Of a DNA stretch of 64,000 nucleotides, positions 1 to 8,399 are shown in pieces. Below the pieces are notes generated by a model. That model was not told the DNA's origin. It saw only the letters and a list, made by a program, of their open reading frames with translations, and did not search any database. The translations under genes were made by a program, and so were the position numbers. Each line of letters begins with the position of its first letter. The first letter of the stretch is position 1. Source of the DNA: Hydrogenivirga caldilitoris (GTDB lineage Bacteria > Aquificota > Aquificia > Aquificales > Aquificaceae); NCBI RefSeq assembly GCF_003664005.1, contig NZ_RCCJ01000001.1:620001-684000 (forward strand), read 5' to 3'.

Positions 1-159
1 AGAGTTCCATGGGTTGAGTCCGTTGAAGACCTCGGACTCGGTAAGTTTAAGGTTACGTACCTTGAAAACACGGTTTATCTTGCCAACGCGATAGAGAGGA
101 TGCCCGAGCTTAAGCTTATAAGATTCTCACCTACTGAGGTGGAGGCGAGCTCACTATGA
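1..159 (+). CDS. 3' end of an unidentified gene (partial)
   Basis: The window opens inside this gene. Its last 52 codons are readable and end at TGA 157-159, with segments such as VPWVESVEDLGLG and YLANAIERMPEL. I do not recognise a family. The stop overlaps the ATG of the following lipoprotein gene (ATGA-type junction at 156), so the two are probably translated as one operon. By position an envelope function is possible, but this is only inference. Confidence 0.6.
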   Translation, partial: RVPWVESVEDLGLGKFKVTYLENTVYLANAIERMPELKLIRFSPTEVEASSL

Positions 160-779
160 GACATCTGCTCGTGCCCCTCCTTTTGCCCCTTTTACTCTTT
201 GTATCCTGCGGACCAAAAACAGAAAAGGTAAAGACCGAACCCAGAAAGGAAGAACAGCTCCAGAGGGCGGAGAGAGCTTTTGAAGAGCTTGAGAGAGAAG
301 CTCCAAAACCTGCCAAGGAGCTCACCCTTGAAGAGGGTAGAACTCCTCAGTTAAGGGAGGAACCCCAGAGGTTAGAAAAAGCGCCCATTGAGATTGCAAA
401 GAGAGAGGAACCGAGAACCAAGTATCCTCTCAAGGATGGATTGCCCGTATGGGTTCACAATCCCAACTACGGCGGAGTTCTCGGAGGTGTGGGGATAGCT
501 AAAAAGATACCGGGCAAGGGTTACGCCGAGCAGAAGAGACTTGCCAAGCAGATAGCCCTTGCAGACCTTGCTAAGCAGATAGAGATAATAGTGAAGTCGG
601 AGCTTACGAAGGTTGAAATAAACGTTGACACCCAAACCCTTCAATACTACAAGAAGACCTTTAACTCACTCTCAGAGCAGGAGGTTAGGGAGGTCCTTAT
701 CAAGAATGCAACCATAGAAGATGAATGGATTGACCCAAAGACAGGAGACCTGTACGTGTGGGTTGTTTTGAAAAGATAA
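156..779 (+). CDS. LPP20-family lipoprotein
   Basis: Predicted outer-membrane or periplasmic lipoprotein of 207 residues. The N-terminus has a short charged start, a Leu-rich hydrophobic stretch and a lipobox ending FVSC (Cys18), so signal peptidase II processing is expected. Residues about 25-85 are charged, Glu/Lys/Pro-rich linker. The C-terminal half (about 95-205), with WVHNPNYGGVLGGVGIAK followed by an Ala/Lys-rich helix, resembles the LPP20 domain of small lipoproteins, whose biochemical role is poorly known. The ATG overlaps the upstream stop codon, and a beta-barrel protein follows after 15 bases, so this is likely part of an envelope operon. Confidence 0.75.
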   Translation: MRHLLVPLLLPLLLFVSCGPKTEKVKTEPRKEEQLQRAERAFEELEREAPKPAKELTLEEGRTPQLREEPQRLEKAPIEIAKREEPRTKYPLKDGLPVWVHNPNYGGVLGGVGIAKKIPGKGYAEQKRLAKQIALADLAKQIEIIVKSELTKVEINVDTQTLQYYKKTFNSLSEQEVREVLIKNATIEDEWIDPKTGDLYVWVVLKR

Positions 780-794
780 GATTGGAGGTGAGAT

Positions 795-1361
795 ATGAAG
801 CGATTCATCTTGGCTGGAGGGTTAATCTTGTCAACCCAGCTCTATGCTGTTGAGCTTGGTGTGAAGCTTGGGAACGCTCGGATAAACTGGAGCGGAGGCA
901 ATGATAGCACAACGCTGGAGGGATACGTGGCTTTTTATGGAGAGTATCTTTTCCCGGTCACCCCTGTCCTGAGTGTAGGACCGAATGTAGAGCTTGGTTA
1001 CGGGAAAAAGAGTATAGGTACCTTCTACTGTGCCGGCTACGGTACATGTTCCGTTGACCTCACTTACACCACCCTTGAGCTCAATGCAAAGGCTGTTCTG
1101 AGTGTAGCTCCAGTTTTAGACCTCTACGGTGGGGCTGGTATATCCTCAAACAGGTTTGGACTTGATGCAAAGGACCCCGTTACGGACGCTCCTGTTGGAA
1201 CCATAGGTAACGAGAATGGAGGAGGAGCTCAGGCTTTTGCAGGTGCCCAGTTGAAGGTCGGTAACTTCGGGGCGGGGCTTGAATACAAGTACAAGGCTGT
1301 TGACACGGAATCTGTGGATTCTGTGGACGTGGTAGCCCTTACCCTCTTTGTCCGATTCTGA
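795..1361 (+). CDS. Outer-membrane beta-barrel protein
   Basis: A 188-residue protein with a cleavable-looking signal peptide (MKRFILAGGLILSTQLYA). It is followed by alternating hydrophobic/polar strands rich in Gly, Tyr and Val, and ends in Phe (LFVRF), the usual C-terminal signature of BamA-inserted outer-membrane proteins. Length fits an eight-stranded OmpA/OmpW-like barrel. Two Cys (in FYCAGYGTCS) could form a disulfide in an outer loop. A good Shine-Dalgarno (ttggaggtg) precedes the ATG. It follows the LPP20 lipoprotein by 15 bases. No substrate or exact family can be assigned. Confidence 0.65.
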   Translation: MKRFILAGGLILSTQLYAVELGVKLGNARINWSGGNDSTTLEGYVAFYGEYLFPVTPVLSVGPNVELGYGKKSIGTFYCAGYGTCSVDLTYTTLELNAKAVLSVAPVLDLYGGAGISSNRFGLDAKDPVTDAPVGTIGNENGGGAQAFAGAQLKVGNFGAGLEYKYKAVDTESVDSVDVVALTLFVRF

Positions 1362-1414
1362 AAACCTACCGTAGTATAATTACACAGAGTTGAACAAATC
1401 GGGAGGTTAGAGAT

Positions 1415-2530
1415 ATGAATAAACTTGCCCTTGAAACCTTAACCGAGCAGAGGGAGAGTCCCGAATACCTTCAGATAAGCTGGGCTGCAGCTATGACTCT
1501 GGGACTCATACCGGGTCAGTTTTATAGAAATACAAAACTGAGCTGTATAAACACGCTCCTCACTTATCCTTCCGGATGCCATGCTACCTGTGCTTACTGT
1601 GGACTTCAGAAGGCGAGAGACATGGAGTACTCCAAGAAGAACTTTATAAGGGTGGAGTGGCCTACCGTAAAGCTTGAAGACATAATAGAGAGAACTAAAC
1701 AGGTTGGACATGCGGAACGCCTGTGTATATCCCAGATAACCCACCCCAGGTCTATAAGGGACACCAAGTACGTTCTGAGAAAGGTTATAGAGGAGCTAGG
1801 AGACCAGCTATTTGTCTCTATACTCATGAACGCCACCGGACAAACCTACGAGGATATAGAGGACTACAAGAAGCTCGGTGCTGATACATTGACGGTTGCC
1901 CTTGATGCAGCAACACCTGATATATTTGATAAGCTTAGAGGCAAACCCATGAACAGCCCCCATAGGTGGGACACCTACTGGAAGGTTCTTGAGTGGTGTG
2001 CGGAGGTTATGGGGGATGGATACGCTGGATGCCACCTCATAGTTGGTCTTGGAGAAACGGAGCAGGAAATGGTTGAAACTATTCAGAAGGTTAGAGACCT
2101 TGGAGCGAGAACCCACCTCTTTTCCTTCTGGCCGGAAGAGGGGTCTTTGATGGAGAAAGAAAAACCGTGCCCCGCACCTCAGTATAGGAGGGTTCAGTTC
2201 GCAAGATACCTGATAGACAACGGTCTCTCAAGGTATGATTATATGAACTTTAACGAAAAGGGTCAGATAATAGACTGGGGAGTCTCCGAAGAGGTCTTTG
2301 AAGAGGTCTTCTGGAGCGGGAAACCCTTCATGACCGCTGGATGCAGAGGAAAGACCACAGAGGTTGCCTGTAACAGGCCCTTTGGAGACAGCTCCGTCTC
2401 CGATATAAAGAGCTACCCCTTTAAACCCAACAAAAACGACCTCAAGAAGGTTAGGAAGCAGCTCTTTGATTATGAAATGGAGCAAGCCTATCCGGATGTT
2501 CTAAATCCCAGCGTGTTTAGGTACCAGTAA
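1415..2530 (+). CDS. Radical SAM protein, biotin-synthase-related (possible LipS1-type lipoyl synthase)
   Basis: Cytosolic radical SAM enzyme of 371 residues. The SAM [4Fe-4S] motif is GCHATCAYC (CxxxCxxC, residues about 54-62), and a GLGETEQEM segment follows in the middle. The C-terminal part carries a second Cys-containing motif, AGCRGKTTEVACNRPFGD, that could hold an auxiliary cluster. This layout matches the 'biotin synthase-related' group (COG2516 as I recall) to which LipS1 of the two-protein LipS1/LipS2 lipoyl synthase belongs. Classical BioB lacks the C-terminal motif. The LipS1 reading is inference; no LipS2 or lipoate-protein gene is seen nearby. A TATAAT at 1375-1380 and a good Shine-Dalgarno (gggaggttag) support the start. 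Confidence 0.6.
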   Translation: MNKLALETLTEQRESPEYLQISWAAAMTLGLIPGQFYRNTKLSCINTLLTYPSGCHATCAYCGLQKARDMEYSKKNFIRVEWPTVKLEDIIERTKQVGHAERLCISQITHPRSIRDTKYVLRKVIEELGDQLFVSILMNATGQTYEDIEDYKKLGADTLTVALDAATPDIFDKLRGKPMNSPHRWDTYWKVLEWCAEVMGDGYAGCHLIVGLGETEQEMVETIQKVRDLGARTHLFSFWPEEGSLMEKEKPCPAPQYRRVQFARYLIDNGLSRYDYMNFNEKGQIIDWGVSEEVFEEVFWSGKPFMTAGCRGKTTEVACNRPFGDSSVSDIKSYPFKPNKNDLKKVRKQLFDYEMEQAYPDVLNPSVFRYQ

Positions 2531-2541
2531 AATAATTTTCT

Positions 2542-4272
2542 GTGGAGTGGAGATGGGGAGCAAGCAGGAAGTTTGAGACCAAGGCGAGGCTCGTCCTCGC
2601 CCTCTTTACAATTCTATCGTTCATATCCCTTATCAGGATCCTTGACCTGCAGGTCACAAAAGAGAGCGAGATAGCCGAAAAAATAGAAAGGAACTTTGAC
2701 AGGATTAGCCTAATAAAAGTACCCCTTTACAGGGGGAGCATAAAGGATGCAAATGATAGAGAGCTTGCCTTAAGTGTGCCCACCCTCGCTGTATATGCCC
2801 ATCCGGACACAAGCAGATTGAACAATAAAGACATGCTTATAGAAGGGCTCTCAAAGCTTACAGGGATTCCTGCCAGGAACATAAGAAAGAGGATAGAATC
2901 TGGAGCAAAGAGACCCATAAAGATACTCTCAGGGATAGATAAGGACCTTAAGGATAAACTGAAAAGTCTTATAGTGAAGACGAAGAACACAAGATACCTT
3001 GGGATTCAGGAGGAGTATACGAGACTTTACCCGAACGGGTCCATAGCTTCAAACACTATAGGTTTTGTGGGGGTTGACGGCAAAGGTCTGGAGGGTATGG
3101 AGTATCTCTTAAACGATTACCTTGGAGGGGGTTATTCAAGAGCCCTCATGTATATAAACGGTGGACTCGGGAAGATATACCTTCACCCGTTGAAAGGTAT
3201 GCTGGGAGAAGAGAAGGACGTTCTACTTACTCTGGACGTGGGAGTTCAAAATATACTGGAGAAGCTCAGGGATGATATAGTTAGAAGCTGGAGACCCAGA
3301 AAGGTTTCTATAATCCTACTGGACCTGACCAACGGGTATATACTCGGTCTCGCCACCTATCCCTACTTTGACCCAAACAATTTCCAGAGCTACCCACCCG
3401 ATAAGCTAAGGAACTTTGCCGTTACAGATGTGTTTGAACCTGGTTCAATCATGAAACCCTTTTTCATAGCCTGGGCTCTGGAGAAGGGGTACATAACTAC
3501 AAACTTCTGGGTTAATACCGGTAACGGTAGGATAAAGGTTTACGACCGCTACGTTAGAGACCCTAAACGCCTGGGGACGATAATACTCAGGGATGTTCTG
3601 GTTCACTCATCAAACATAGGCACGATAGAGGTGGCAAAGTACCTTAATAAAAGGGATGTTGAAGAGCTCCTTGAAACCTTCCATATGAATAAACGTTTCA
3701 GTATATTTCCGGGTGAGGCAAACCCACAGCTTCCCGATTTCAACTACCCCGCGAATATACTTTACTCTTCCATAGGTCAGGGTATAGCCTTCAACACTTT
3801 AAACATAGCGGTTGCTTTTGGTGGACTCGCAACAGGGAAAATTCTACAGCCTCATATAGTTAAAGAGATAGTGTCTTCAGAGGGTAAGGTTGTGTACAGG
3901 GCTGAACCTGAGGTTTTGAAAGATAGAGTTATCTCTGAAGGAACACTCAGATGGTTGAACAGAGTTCTAACAAAGGTTGTGGAAGACGGGACCGGTCACA
4001 GGGCACGTTCAAGGTACTTCACTATAGCGGGCAAGACGGGAACCTCTCAGAAGTTTGACTTTGAACGAGGGGAATACTCAAGGGATAAAGTGGTTACATA
4101 TTTTGCCGGATTTTTTCCGGCTACTGACCCTAGATTTGTTGCCGTGATAGTTGTTGATGAACCTAAAGGCAAGAAACTTTACGGAGGTGAGGTGAGCGCT
4201 CCTTACTTCAAGAAGCTTGCGGAACAGGTGGCCTTCTACTACGGTTTAAAACCCGATAAGCTCAAGAAGTAA
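2542..4272 (+). CDS. ftsI: FtsI/PBP2-type peptidoglycan transpeptidase
   Basis: Class B penicillin-binding protein of 576 residues that cross-links septal or lateral peptidoglycan. One N-terminal membrane segment (about 15-38) anchors it; the pedestal domain follows, and the transpeptidase domain occupies roughly 230-560. Active-site motifs are present: SIMK (SxxK, nucleophile), SSN in VHSSNIGT (SxN), and KTG in AGKTGTSQ. The best start is GTG 2542; no clear Shine-Dalgarno precedes it and no other in-frame start is close, so the exact N-terminus is uncertain. Only 11 bases separate it from the radical SAM gene. Its 3' end overlaps convergent bioD by 27 bases. The neighbours are not the usual dcw cluster. 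Confidence 0.85.
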   Translation: MEWRWGASRKFETKARLVLALFTILSFISLIRILDLQVTKESEIAEKIERNFDRISLIKVPLYRGSIKDANDRELALSVPTLAVYAHPDTSRLNNKDMLIEGLSKLTGIPARNIRKRIESGAKRPIKILSGIDKDLKDKLKSLIVKTKNTRYLGIQEEYTRLYPNGSIASNTIGFVGVDGKGLEGMEYLLNDYLGGGYSRALMYINGGLGKIYLHPLKGMLGEEKDVLLTLDVGVQNILEKLRDDIVRSWRPRKVSIILLDLTNGYILGLATYPYFDPNNFQSYPPDKLRNFAVTDVFEPGSIMKPFFIAWALEKGYITTNFWVNTGNGRIKVYDRYVRDPKRLGTIILRDVLVHSSNIGTIEVAKYLNKRDVEELLETFHMNKRFSIFPGEANPQLPDFNYPANILYSSIGQGIAFNTLNIAVAFGGLATGKILQPHIVKEIVSSEGKVVYRAEPEVLKDRVISEGTLRWLNRVLTKVVEDGTGHRARSRYFTIAGKTGTSQKFDFERGEYSRDKVVTYFAGFFPATDPRFVAVIVVDEPKGKKLYGGEVSAPYFKKLAEQVAFYYGLKPDKLKK

Positions 4273-4899
4273 GTTCTTTTCCTCTTCTGAGACTAAAGTA
4301 CCCTTAGACCTTCTTATGCATACAGGTTTTAAGCCGGTCATTTCGTAAACGACCCGGGGATTTGTCTTCTCTGAGACATCTGTCCCTTCAAAGCCGTTGA
4401 GAACTATACCGATAACCTCCAAGGATAGGCTTTTTGCATAATACCAGGTGAGATAGGTATGGTTCAGGGTCCCAAGCCCTGCCCTTCCAACCACTAGAAC
4501 GGGAACTCCCCAGTCTTTGGCTAAGTTTCCGTAAGTGTAATTCTCCTTTATGGGAACCGCTATGCCGCCTGCGCCCTCTACAAGCAAAACCTCGTACTTC
4601 CTTTTCAGGTCTTCAAACCTTTCCCGAAGCTCCTTCAAGGAGAACTTCTTGCCCTCTTCAATCTCGGCAGAGTAGGGAGCTAAGGGTAGGAGGAATCTTA
4701 CGGGAACAACTTCATCAACGCTCTGTCCTGTAGCAGAGGCGAGAAGTTTTCCGTCCTCAGGTATATCCCTGACATAGGTCTCAACAGGTTTGAAGCACCC
4801 AACCCTTATACCTTTCTCCTTCAGAGCGCGGGCTATGTTATAGGTTATGAAGGTCTTCCCCACGCCGGTGTCAGTTCCTGTTACCAGTATGGCTGTCAT
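4246..4899 (-). CDS. bioD: Dethiobiotin synthase
   Basis: ATP-dependent carboxylase that closes the ureido ring of 7,8-diaminopelargonate to give dethiobiotin, the penultimate step of biotin synthesis. The protein is 217 residues, normal for BioD. The P-loop GTDTGVGKTF lies at residues 7-16, the substrate loop KPVETY near 37, and VEGAGGIAVP near 106-115. The gene stands alone on the minus strand, overlapping the end of ftsI by 27 bases and divergent from the ChaN-like gene with 24 bases between the starts. No other bio gene is in the window. Confidence 0.93.
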   Translation of the reverse strand: MTAILVTGTDTGVGKTFITYNIARALKEKGIRVGCFKPVETYVRDIPEDGKLLASATGQSVDEVVPVRFLLPLAPYSAEIEEGKKFSLKELRERFEDLKRKYEVLLVEGAGGIAVPIKENYTYGNLAKDWGVPVLVVGRAGLGTLNHTYLTWYYAKSLSLEVIGIVLNGFEGTDVSEKTNPRVVYEMTGLKPVCIRRSKGTLVSEEEKNLLLELIGF

Positions 4900-4923
4900 A
4901 TTACTAAGATATACTATGATTCA

Positions 4924-5730
4924 ATGCTCTTACTGCTCTTAATGCCTTTACTTGCCTTCTCCTCCGACTTCATCTTCTTTGAAGGGAGTTCTCTTGAACG
5001 TTTTATACTTAAGGCGGAAGAAGCTAAAGTGATATATCTTGGTGAAACCCACGACAGGGAAGATATACACCAACTACAGCTTAGAATACTGAAGGAGCTT
5101 GATAAGAAGGGATACGAAATCGTTTTGCTTATGGAGGCTTTCCAGCAACCTTTTCAAGAAGCCTTGGACGAGTACGTAGAGGGTTATATAGACGAGGAGG
5201 AGATGCTTAAAAGAACCGAATACAAAAGGAGATGGGGTTTTGATAAGGAGCTTTATGCTCCCCTGTGGAGGTTTGCAAGGGAGAGGGGTATAAAACTCAT
5301 AGCCCTTAATGTACCCTCGGAGCTGGTCAGGGATGTAAAAAGGAGAGGGCTTGGAAAGGTGAGGAGCGGTTATCTGCCGGAGAAGGTCATGCCTCTTCGG
5401 AAGGAGCACAGGGAGTTTATTCTGAAGGCTATGAAGGAACACAAGAGCTCTGTTGAGAAGAGTTTTCTTGATGTTCAGCTGGCATGGGATACAGGCATGG
5501 CTTACAAGATAGCCAAGACAGCCCTTGCCTATCCTCGCGCAAAACTTGTTGTTATAGTGGGTTCAGGTCATGTGTGGAGAGGTTATGGAATACCGGAGAG
5601 GGTGAACTTCCTCCTCGGGGATATACCTCAGCTGGTGAGCTACGTCCAGGAAGACACCTTCTATTTCCTGTTCTCAAAGGACTTCTCCAGAGATAACTCA
5701 TCTACGAACTCAAGTAAGGAACCAAACTGA
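4924..5730 (+). CDS. ChaN-like (haem-binding uptake, Tiki superfamily) exported protein
   Basis: A 268-residue protein with a short hydrophobic leader (LLLLLMPLLAFSS) and then a DUF399/ChaN-type domain. Signature segments are IYLGETHDREDIHQLQ, LLMEAFQQPFQ and the late VVIVGSGHVWRGYGIP. In ChaN proteins the GETH and GSGH histidines belong to the conserved core; some bind haem and some relatives are proteases. It is probably secreted or membrane-tethered; no lipobox Cys is visible. The final 70 bases overlap the convergent recR gene, so the last residues (rich in Ser/Asn) may not be conserved. Confidence 0.75.
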   Translation: MLLLLLMPLLAFSSDFIFFEGSSLERFILKAEEAKVIYLGETHDREDIHQLQLRILKELDKKGYEIVLLMEAFQQPFQEALDEYVEGYIDEEEMLKRTEYKRRWGFDKELYAPLWRFARERGIKLIALNVPSELVRDVKRRGLGKVRSGYLPEKVMPLRKEHREFILKAMKEHKSSVEKSFLDVQLAWDTGMAYKIAKTALAYPRAKLVVIVGSGHVWRGYGIPERVNFLLGDIPQLVSYVQEDTFYFLFSKDFSRDNSSTNSSKEPN

Positions 5731-6269
5731 AGACCGTAAGACACTCGTGACACTTTTACTGAAGGGAACCTGTCCTTTAGAAGTTTCATAAGATAGTTGG
5801 CGGTTGCCTCACCTTCAGCGTTAGGGTTTGTAGCTATTATTACTTCCTTAACGTTGTTCTTCTCTATTCTGTCCAGTAGCCTGTCTATAGTCAGGTCCTG
5901 CGGGGATACACCCTCAAGGGGGGCGATTCTTCCCTGGAGTATGTGATACACTCCCCTGTACCTCTCAAGTCTTTCAATGGAGTAGGCATCCTGTGACTCT
6001 TCCACAACACATAGAAACTTCTTGCTCCTCCTGGAGTCTGAGCATATAGCACAGACATCTCTGTCGGTCAGTAGATAACACTCCTGACAGGGTCTCAGCT
6101 TTTCACTTGCCTCCGTGAGAGCCTGAACGACGAGTTTTCTCTCCTCCGGTTGAAGCTTGAGGAGGTTGTAAACGAGCCTGCTCGCCCCTCTTTCCCCATA
6201 GGTGGGTATCCTCCTGACATTATCAAGGGCGAGCTTGAGGGCTTCTGGAAAGACGTCCTCAAAAGCCAA
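5661..6269 (-). CDS. recR: Recombination mediator RecR
   Basis: RecR loads RecA at single-strand gaps together with RecO/RecF. The protein is 202 residues, the usual length. It has an N-terminal helix-hairpin-helix (about 1-50), a zinc finger with Cys pairs in CQECYLLTDRDVCAIC (about 56-71), and a Toprim domain that includes CVVEESQDAYSIE and ATNPNAEGEATANYL. It overlaps the upstream ybaB gene by 11 bases, the common ybaB-recR pairing, and the convergent ChaN-like gene by 70 bases. Confidence 0.95.
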   Translation of the reverse strand: MAFEDVFPEALKLALDNVRRIPTYGERGASRLVYNLLKLQPEERKLVVQALTEASEKLRPCQECYLLTDRDVCAICSDSRRSKKFLCVVEESQDAYSIERLERYRGVYHILQGRIAPLEGVSPQDLTIDRLLDRIEKNNVKEVIIATNPNAEGEATANYLMKLLKDRFPSVKVSRVSYGLQFGSLLEFVDELSLEKSFENRK

Positions 6270-6564
6270 GTCCCAAGCCTCCTAAGAGACCTCCAAACCT
6301 GCGGTTGAACTCTTCCTTAGCTATATCCCTTGATATGTCCTGTGCCTGATTTATTAGGTCTATAAGTATCGGCTTTAACCTTTCCCAATCATTCCTTAGC
6401 TCTTCATTCTTTATTTCTATATCAACGATCTCTCCGAGTCCATTGAAGATAAGCTCTACGCCTTCCTTATCTATGACTTCTTTCCTTAAACGCAGACCTT
6501 CCTTTACCTCTTCAAATCCCTGTTGAAAATTCTTAAGCTGCTTAACCATATCGTAGATGTTCAT
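6259..6564 (-). CDS. ybaB: YbaB/EbfC nucleoid-associated protein
   Basis: Small (101 residues) dimeric DNA-binding protein of the YbaB/EbfC family, typically encoded next to recR. The family pattern is visible: an N-terminal helix (MVKQLKNFQQGFEEV), a central strand region with VELIFNGLGEIVDIEI, and a C-terminal helix ending in a Gly-rich tail. It overlaps recR by 11 bases and the upstream phosphotransferase gene by 4 bases, so the three genes form one minus-strand operon. Confidence 0.9.
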   Translation of the reverse strand: MNIYDMVKQLKNFQQGFEEVKEGLRLRKEVIDKEGVELIFNGLGEIVDIEIKNEELRNDWERLKPILIDLINQAQDISRDIAKEEFNRRFGGLLGGLGLGF

Positions 6565-7154
6565 GAATACCTCCTGTCAAGGCTCTTCTTTACCTCGTAT
6601 ACCCTCTGGAGGGAGGTTGCAAATCCTCCCAGGGTTATTATAAAGAGGGCGAGAGGTATAAGCTCGGAAGCTATACCCAAGAGCAGTACCAACCACCTCT
6701 CCGTCCTTTCAAAGATACCGCCTATGCCGTAGATACCCAGCGCCTCCGCCCGAGCTCTCGTGTAGCTGACCCCGTAAGAGCCTATAAGGGCGGTAAAGGA
6801 CAGAGCAACACCGAGCGGTTGGGACACCTCTGCGTATAAAAGCCCCAGGGAGAGAAAAGGCATAGCATCGGACAGCCTGTCCACCGTGGAATCAAGAAAA
6901 GCGCCAAACTCCGACTCCAGTCCCCTCCTGCGAGCAACGGCTCCGTCCACAGCATCCAGAAGCGCCCCCATGCCCATCAGTAAAAGGGCAGCAAGGCTCA
7001 TTTTGTAATACAGAGCTACGGAGCCTAAAGTTATCAGCCCAAAACCTGCGAGGGTGATAAGGTTTGGGTGCACTCCCCTGGTAGAGAGAAAATCTACTAC
7101 AGGCGATATGGACCTTTCAAAGTATGGTTTGAACTCCCTGCTTACGAAACTCAT
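6561..7154 (-). CDS. CDP-alcohol phosphatidyltransferase
   Basis: Integral membrane enzyme (197 residues, about six membrane segments) that transfers a phosphatidyl group from CDP-diacylglycerol to an alcohol. The catalytic motif D-x2-DG-x2-AR-x8-G-x3-D-x3-D is complete in ALLDAVDGAVARRR through GAFLDSTVDRLSD. The sequence does not settle the acceptor. Glycerol 3-phosphate (PgsA) or inositol phosphate are both plausible, and Aquificales are known to contain inositol phospholipids. It is first gene of the minus-strand operon with ybaB and recR and is divergent from the symporter gene. Confidence 0.82.
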   Translation of the reverse strand: MSFVSREFKPYFERSISPVVDFLSTRGVHPNLITLAGFGLITLGSVALYYKMSLAALLLMGMGALLDAVDGAVARRRGLESEFGAFLDSTVDRLSDAMPFLSLGLLYAEVSQPLGVALSFTALIGSYGVSYTRARAEALGIYGIGGIFERTERWLVLLLGIASELIPLALFIITLGGFATSLQRVYEVKKSLDRRYS

Positions 7155-7180
7155 ACAGGAATAGTATATGCTAATACAGA

Positions 7181-8371
7181 ATGAGAAGACTTCTCTACCT
7201 TGAAAACCTGACCCTGATTGCTTTGCTGTTTGGTTTTGTGGGGGGTGTTTACCTTCCAGAGCTCATGCTTAAGCTAAAGATACTGGGAGACATATTTCTA
7301 AGCCTCCTGAAGATGATAATAGTGCCCCTCGTGTTCACATCGGTATTCATAGCAATGCTTGGACTTGGCGATATCGCAAAGTTTAGAGATATCGGTACGA
7401 AGACCATCCTATATTACGTTACAACGACGACTCTTTCAGTCCTTACAGGTCTCGTACTTGTAGTTCTGCTGAAACCCGGTGAAGGCAACGAAGTATTCCA
7501 TAGAGCTGGAGATACTCCCAATGTGAAAGAGCTTACTCTCGTTGATGTTATATGGAATATAATTCCATCAAATCCTGTAAGGAGCTTCACGGAGGGCAAC
7601 GTCCTTCAGATAATCTTCTTCGCCGTTCTATTTGGGCTTGCAACCTTAAGCGTTAGCAGAGAGAAGATGAAGCATGTATTTAACTTCTTTGACGGCCTCA
7701 ATGACGGACTCATAAACCTGACACGTTGGGTGGTAAGACTAACGCCGGTGGGTGTTTTTGCCCTTGTCGGTTTTATGGTAGCTGATATGGGAACGGAAGT
7801 CTTCTTTTCACTGTGGAAGTATGCTCTTACGGTTGTCCTTGGACTTACACTGCACGCTTTTTTAACCCTTCCTCTCCTTGGCTTTATCTTTGGAAGATAC
7901 AACCCTTACAGATACCTTCTAAAGGTCAGAGAAGCACCGCTGCTGGCTTTCTCCACCGCCTCAAGTGCGGCTACCCTTCCCGTGTCCATACAGGTTGCTG
8001 AGGAAAAAGGAGGTGTTAAAAAGGAAACTGCCGGCTTCGTTCTTCCCCTCGGAGCAACGATAAACATGGACGGGACTGCCCTTTATGAGTCTGTTGCCGC
8101 CGTCTTTATAGCCAACGTTTACGGGATAGAGCTGAGCCTTCCCCAATTGGGGATGATATTCCTTACCGCAACCCTGGCGTCCATAGATGCCGCCGCAATA
8201 CCGGGGGCGGGTCTGGTTATGTTGACTCTTGTTTTGAGCTCTGTAGGCATACCTCTGGAAGGTATAGGCTTGATAATAGCGATTGACAGATTTCTGGACA
8301 TGCTCAGGACTGCTGTAAATGTCTGGGGAGACCTGAACGGTGCCAGGATTATAGACAGGTTCGTCAGATGA
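7181..8371 (+). CDS. Dicarboxylate/amino acid:cation symporter (DAACS family)
   Basis: Secondary transporter of 396 residues of the GltP/DctA type, importing C4-dicarboxylates, glutamate or aspartate with Na+ or H+. The inner-membrane protein shows eight membrane segments plus the two hairpins of the fold. Diagnostic motifs are STASSAATLPVS (serine-rich HP1), LGATINMDGTALYE (the NMDGT cation/substrate motif in TM7) and the late AIDRFLDMLRTAVNVWGD. The substrate cannot be set from this. It is divergent from the phosphotransferase gene with 26 bases between starts. Confidence 0.9.
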   Translation: MRRLLYLENLTLIALLFGFVGGVYLPELMLKLKILGDIFLSLLKMIIVPLVFTSVFIAMLGLGDIAKFRDIGTKTILYYVTTTTLSVLTGLVLVVLLKPGEGNEVFHRAGDTPNVKELTLVDVIWNIIPSNPVRSFTEGNVLQIIFFAVLFGLATLSVSREKMKHVFNFFDGLNDGLINLTRWVVRLTPVGVFALVGFMVADMGTEVFFSLWKYALTVVLGLTLHAFLTLPLLGFIFGRYNPYRYLLKVREAPLLAFSTASSAATLPVSIQVAEEKGGVKKETAGFVLPLGATINMDGTALYESVAAVFIANVYGIELSLPQLGMIFLTATLASIDAAAIPGAGLVMLTLVLSSVGIPLEGIGLIIAIDRFLDMLRTAVNVWGDLNGARIIDRFVR

Positions 8372-8399
8372 AAGATCTTTATTATAAAGGGGGTGAGAG

